Part shown: positions 5,284-7,545 of the stretch, piece by piece | Layout: each line of letters opens with the position of its first letter | Position numbering within the stretch: position 1 is the first letter of the stretch | From: Bacteroidales bacterium | GTDB lineage: Bacteria; Bacteroidota; Bacteroidia; Bacteroidales; UBA932 | DNA length: 7,545 nucleotides | Reading direction: 5' to 3' | Assembly (NCBI GenBank): GCA_017472115.1 | Contig: JAFUQW010000094.1 | Span: forward strand, 1-7,545 | Made by a program: the position numbers and the translations under genes | Notes under the pieces: generated by a model | Databases searched by the model: none | What the model saw: the letters and a program-made list of their open reading frames with translations, nothing else | Told to the model about the DNA's origin: nothing

Positions 5284-6522
5284 ATGGTAAGAATCAAACC
5301 ATTCGCGGCGGTACGTCCGCCAAAGCAGTACGTAGAGGAAGTAGCTGCAAGACCATACGACGTCCTCAATTCAAAGGAAGCCAAGGCCGAGGCAGGAGAG
5401 AAATCGCTCCTCCACATCACCAAACCTGAAATCGACTTCGATCCTATCATCGACGAGCACAGCCAGCCGGCATACGACAAGGCTGTCGAGAACTTCAGGT
5501 CATGGCAGGAAAAAGGATGGCTTGTCCAGGATGAGAAACCTTGCTATTATGTGTATGCACAGACAATGGAAGGGCGTACACAGTACGGACTCGTGGTCTG
5601 TGCCCACACCGACGATTACGCGGAAGGCAAGATAAAGAAGCACGAGCTGACCCGCAAGGACAAGGAAGAGGACCGCATGATCCATGTCCGCATCCAGGAT
5701 GCCAACATAGAGCCGGTATTCTTCTCGTATCCGGACAATGACGAGGTTGACGCAATCGTAGGACGATATATCCTTGATGATCCCGAATATGATTTCGTGG
5801 CAGCAGACGGTTTCGGACACCACTTCTGGGTGATCGACGAGCAGGCAGACATCGACAGGCTCACTGAGATATTTGCAGAGATCCCTGCATTCTATGTAGC
5901 AGACGGACACCACCGTACAGCGGCCGCAGCCCTCGTCGGAGCAGAGAAGAAGGCGCAGAATCCAGCACACACAGGAGAAGAGGAGTACAACTGGTTCATG
6001 ACGGTTGCATTCCCGGACAGCCAGCTCAAGATCATAGATTACAACCGCGTGGTAAAGGATCTCAACGGCCTCACTCCTGAGCAGCTCGTTGCAGCTCTTG
6101 CGGAAGATTTTGACGTACGTGAAGAAGGAAGCGAAATCTATAAGCCCGGCAAGCTCCACGAATTCTCTATGTACCTCGGCGGAAAGTGGTATTCGCTTGT
6201 TGCAAAGGAAGGACGCTACGACGACAATGACCCTATCGGTGTTCTCGACGTGACCATCCTGTCGAATCTCGTTCTTGACAAGATTCTCGGCATCAAGGAT
6301 CTCCGAACTGACAAGAGGATCGATTTCGTAGGCGGTATCCGCGGACTCGGCGAACTTTCGCGCAGAGTTGACAGCGGCGAGATGGCGGTTGCATTCGCGC
6401 TCTATCCGGTGTCGATGAAGCAGCTTGTCGATATTGCCGATTCAGGCAACATCATGCCTCCTAAGACCACATGGTTCGAGCCTAAGCTCAGATCGGGTCT
6501 TGCGATACACAAATTGTCGTAA
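5284..6522 (+). CDS. DUF1015 family protein linked to serine biosynthesis genes
   Basis: The product has 412 residues, full length for DUF1015 (COG4198), a family often labelled SpoOJ/ParA/ParB/RepB-like without functional proof. It is soluble, with no signal peptide or membrane segment. Conserved features are IKPFAAVRPP at the N-terminus (4-13), RPYDV (23-27), KKHELT (118-123), FVAADGFGHHFWVI (171-184), the signature FYVADGHHRTAAA (203-215), and a C-terminal MPPKTTWFEPKLRSGL (391-406). DGHHR resembles the motif of ParB/sulfiredoxin-fold proteins, a fold that includes the archaeal free-serine kinase SerK; that link is my inference. Its ATG lies six bases after serA, so it is almost certainly translated from the same message as serC and serA. 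A terminator follows at 6541. The family call is strong; the activity is unknown. Confidence 0.93.
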   Translation: MVRIKPFAAVRPPKQYVEEVAARPYDVLNSKEAKAEAGEKSLLHITKPEIDFDPIIDEHSQPAYDKAVENFRSWQEKGWLVQDEKPCYYVYAQTMEGRTQYGLVVCAHTDDYAEGKIKKHELTRKDKEEDRMIHVRIQDANIEPVFFSYPDNDEVDAIVGRYILDDPEYDFVAADGFGHHFWVIDEQADIDRLTEIFAEIPAFYVADGHHRTAAAALVGAEKKAQNPAHTGEEEYNWFMTVAFPDSQLKIIDYNRVVKDLNGLTPEQLVAALAEDFDVREEGSEIYKPGKLHEFSMYLGGKWYSLVAKEGRYDDNDPIGVLDVTILSNLVLDKILGIKDLRTDKRIDFVGGIRGLGELSRRVDSGEMAVAFALYPVSMKQLVDIADSGNIMPPKTTWFEPKLRSGLAIHKLS

Positions 6523-6540
6523 TCTTTCGATAATTTGCAT

Positions 6541-6568
6541 AAAGAGGATGACATCAGTCATCCTCTTT
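6541..6568 (+). terminator. Intrinsic terminator after the serC-serA-DUF1015 cluster
   Basis: A perfect 12-bp stem, AAAGAGGATGAC (6541-6552) with GTCATCCTCTTT (6557-6568), around the loop ATCA is followed by TATTTTCGTTTA. It lies 18 bases after the DUF1015 stop and 9 bases from the end of the convergent doxX gene. The T-rich tail favours the plus strand; in the other direction the hairpin is followed by ATGCAAATTA, so it would be a weaker terminator for doxX. Confidence 0.85.
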
Positions 6569-6577
6569 TATTTTCGT

Positions 6578-7012
6578 TTATCGGGAAGTTTCTTTGCGGA
6601 CACGTTTGTCTATCAGGTAATCGACTGAATAACGTCCGGGACCAGTAGCATATAAGATGATGAAAAGAACGAGATAGATGAGGGCCAGCTCCCCTTCCGG
6701 CATCATGGCGTCATGGACATCGAAAAATGCTACTGCCATTGCAGCAATCATGGGGATGACAGTGATTCTGAAGATAAGACCTGTAATCAGAAATAGCGAA
6801 CAGCAGAACTCACAGAAGATGCTCACCATCAGAGTCATGTAGCTTCCTAAGCCGAATACGCTCGGATAGGTCATGGAGAGTTCATTGAAATTCATCATCT
6901 TATCCAATCCATGCATCATGAAAAGGACACCGAAGAAAAGACGTAGGCAGAGAATCAGAAAGGATATGCCCTTCTGTCTGCAATAGTGGGGAAACAAGAA
7001 ATTATAAAACAT
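6578..7012 (-). CDS. DoxX family integral membrane protein
   Basis: The product is a 144-residue, strongly hydrophobic protein with about four membrane segments: near residues 16-34, 55-80, 82-97 and 107-122. The pattern RLFFGVLFMMHGLDKMMNF in segment one, a small-residue turn TGLIFR after segment two, and GPGRYSVDYLI (124-134) directly after segment four are typical of the DoxX/DoxD-like family. Members have been tied to quinone-linked thiosulfate oxidation in archaea and to redox or thiol homeostasis elsewhere; the substrate here cannot be told. The Met-rich and Cys-containing second helix (FCEFCC, 66-71) is notable. The ATG at 7010-7012 is chosen; the positively charged region before segment one (HYCRQKG) fits the inside-positive rule. 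It converges on the DUF1015 gene and lies downstream of malQ on the same strand, with a 148-base gap. Upstream promoter matches are weak. Confidence 0.85.
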   Translation of the reverse strand: MFYNFLFPHYCRQKGISFLILCLRLFFGVLFMMHGLDKMMNFNELSMTYPSVFGLGSYMTLMVSIFCEFCCSLFLITGLIFRITVIPMIAAMAVAFFDVHDAMMPEGELALIYLVLFIILYATGPGRYSVDYLIDKRVRKETSR

Positions 7013-7059
7013 AGCAGTTCGTTTTTATCGTTTCCCTCCTGCTTCTCAAAATCAACGCC

Positions 7060-7088
7060 AAAAGCCGGCTAGATCAGGTCGGGCCGGC
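7060..7088 (-). terminator. Possible weak terminator between malQ and doxX
   Basis: On the minus strand GCCGGC (7083-7088) and GCCGGC (7064-7069) can pair across a 13-base loop and are followed by TTTT (7060-7063). The stem is only 6 bp and the T-run is short, so this is tentative. It would end the malQ transcript after the larger dyad at 7097-7137. Confidence 0.3.
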
Positions 7089-7096
7089 CGGATATG

Positions 7097-7137
7097 TCAC
7101 GAGGCGGGTGATCCAATAGGAATCACCCGCCTCGTGA
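7097..7137. repeat. Large perfect inverted repeat downstream of malQ
   Basis: TCACGAGGCGGGTGAT (7097-7112) is the exact reverse complement of 7122-7137, giving a 16-bp stem with a 9-base loop that itself holds CC-AATA-GG. It lies 23 bases after the malQ stop on the minus strand. Neither side has a T-run, so it is not a textbook intrinsic terminator; it could be an mRNA-end-stabilising hairpin, a T-less terminator, or an inserted palindromic element. Confidence 0.75.
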
Positions 7138-7160
7138 GATAATATCAGCGTTCAAATGGT

Positions 7161-7545
7161 CTAACGACGTCCACTGTCGGCGATCATAGCAGAAAGTGTA
7201 GCGTTGAACTCCTTAGCTTCTGCAAGCTGCTCCACGCTCAGGTGCATACGGTAACGCCAGTAGTGGCGTGAGTTTGCAGGCACGTTGATGCGCTCGTCAT
7301 GCGGATTGACGCGACGGAGGTTGCCGTCCATAGAGAGCCAGTCCTGAAGCGGAAGGATTGTCAGCATTGCAGGCGACCAGAGATGCTGGTCGAGAATCTG
7401 ACGGCAGATCCAAGGCTCGCAATAGTATGGAGTCTCGCCCTGTCCTCCGAGCATCATATGATAGAACTGGTCGGTCACCTGACGGTCCTCTTCCCACCAT
7501 GCACGGATAGGGTTCATGTCATGGGTGGAAGTCGTGCAGACCGAG
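7161..7545 (-). CDS. malQ: 4-alpha-glucanotransferase MalQ (GH77), C-terminal part (cut by window edge)
   Basis: MalQ (amylomaltase) transfers alpha-1,4-glucan segments between malto-oligosaccharides in glycogen, starch and maltose metabolism. Only the last 127 residues are inside the window, entering at the right edge as SVCTTSTHDMNPIRAWWEED. The THD motif carries the third conserved GH77 acid, the Asp that stabilises the transition state; the nucleophile and acid/base residues lie outside. RINVPANSRHYWRYRMHLS near the end is the conserved GH77 C-terminal motif. The reading frame is open to the edge of the window, so a Met at 7517 is internal and not the start. The stop is a TAG at 7161-7163. 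Bacteroidetes MalQ proteins are often long forms with N-terminal starch-binding domains, which cannot be checked here. Confidence 0.95.
   Translation of the reverse strand, partial: SVCTTSTHDMNPIRAWWEEDRQVTDQFYHMMLGGQGETPYYCEPWICRQILDQHLWSPAMLTILPLQDWLSMDGNLRRVNPHDERINVPANSRHYWRYRMHLSVEQLAEAKEFNATLSAMIADSGRR

Noticed and set aside
5500..6159. Minus-strand open frame of 219 codons inside the DUF1015 gene
   Set aside because: It is antisense to a conserved full-length protein; the Cys-, Leu- and Val-rich product is an artefact of biased codons.
1..7545. CRISPR array, tRNA or rRNA gene, phage module or integration site
   Set aside because: I saw no regularly spaced direct repeats, no tRNA-like cloverleaf or rRNA-like sequence, and no phage or integrase genes.

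Overview
The window looks like chromosomal housekeeping DNA from a member of the Bacteroidales, with GC content I estimate by eye at about one half. Several things suggest this: a short 303-residue phosphoglycerate dehydrogenase with the Bacteroidetes-type TPKKxGAxTAEAN motif, a serC-serA-DUF1015 gene order, a pyrB-pyrI pair, an acidic-tailed pRiA4b ORF-3-like protein beside miaA, upstream sequences resembling the Bacteroidetes TAnnTTTG promoter box, and few Shine-Dalgarno-like sites. A gut or rumen Bacteroidales lineage is a reasonable guess, but the genus cannot be read from this sequence.

Layout. On the minus strand at the left edge lie the N-terminal part of miaA (cut by the window) and, upstream of it, a 177-residue protein with a very acidic tail. 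A divergent promoter region of about 165 bp (991-1155) separates them from a plus-strand block: yigZ, pyrB and pyrI (1156-3187), then an AT-rich gap, then serC, serA and a DUF1015 gene (3250-6522), closed by a clear hairpin terminator at 6541-6568. Converging from the right on the minus strand are a DoxX-family membrane protein and the C-terminal end of malQ (GH77 4-alpha-glucanotransferase), separated by a 148-bp gap containing a strong dyad.

Function. pyrB and pyrI encode the catalytic and regulatory chains of aspartate transcarbamoylase (pyrimidine synthesis). serA and serC encode the first two steps of the phosphorylated serine pathway. No phosphoserine phosphatase is present, and the third cluster member is the uncharacterised DUF1015 protein with a DGHHR motif. 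miaA modifies tRNA, and malQ handles malto-oligosaccharides.

The most unusual signal is not a gene. The gaps between acidic-protein gene/miaA, pyrB/pyrI and serC/serA are each largely or almost entirely made of one short palindromic element of the form GTCAT-(hairpin arms)-(A)GATCT. Its arms differ from copy to copy. Two copies share a further 15-base flank that runs into the start codon of the downstream gene. The other points worth a second look are the SerA active site, which has Lys where the catalytic His is usually found and Arg where the Glu is, and the link between DUF1015 and serine metabolism.
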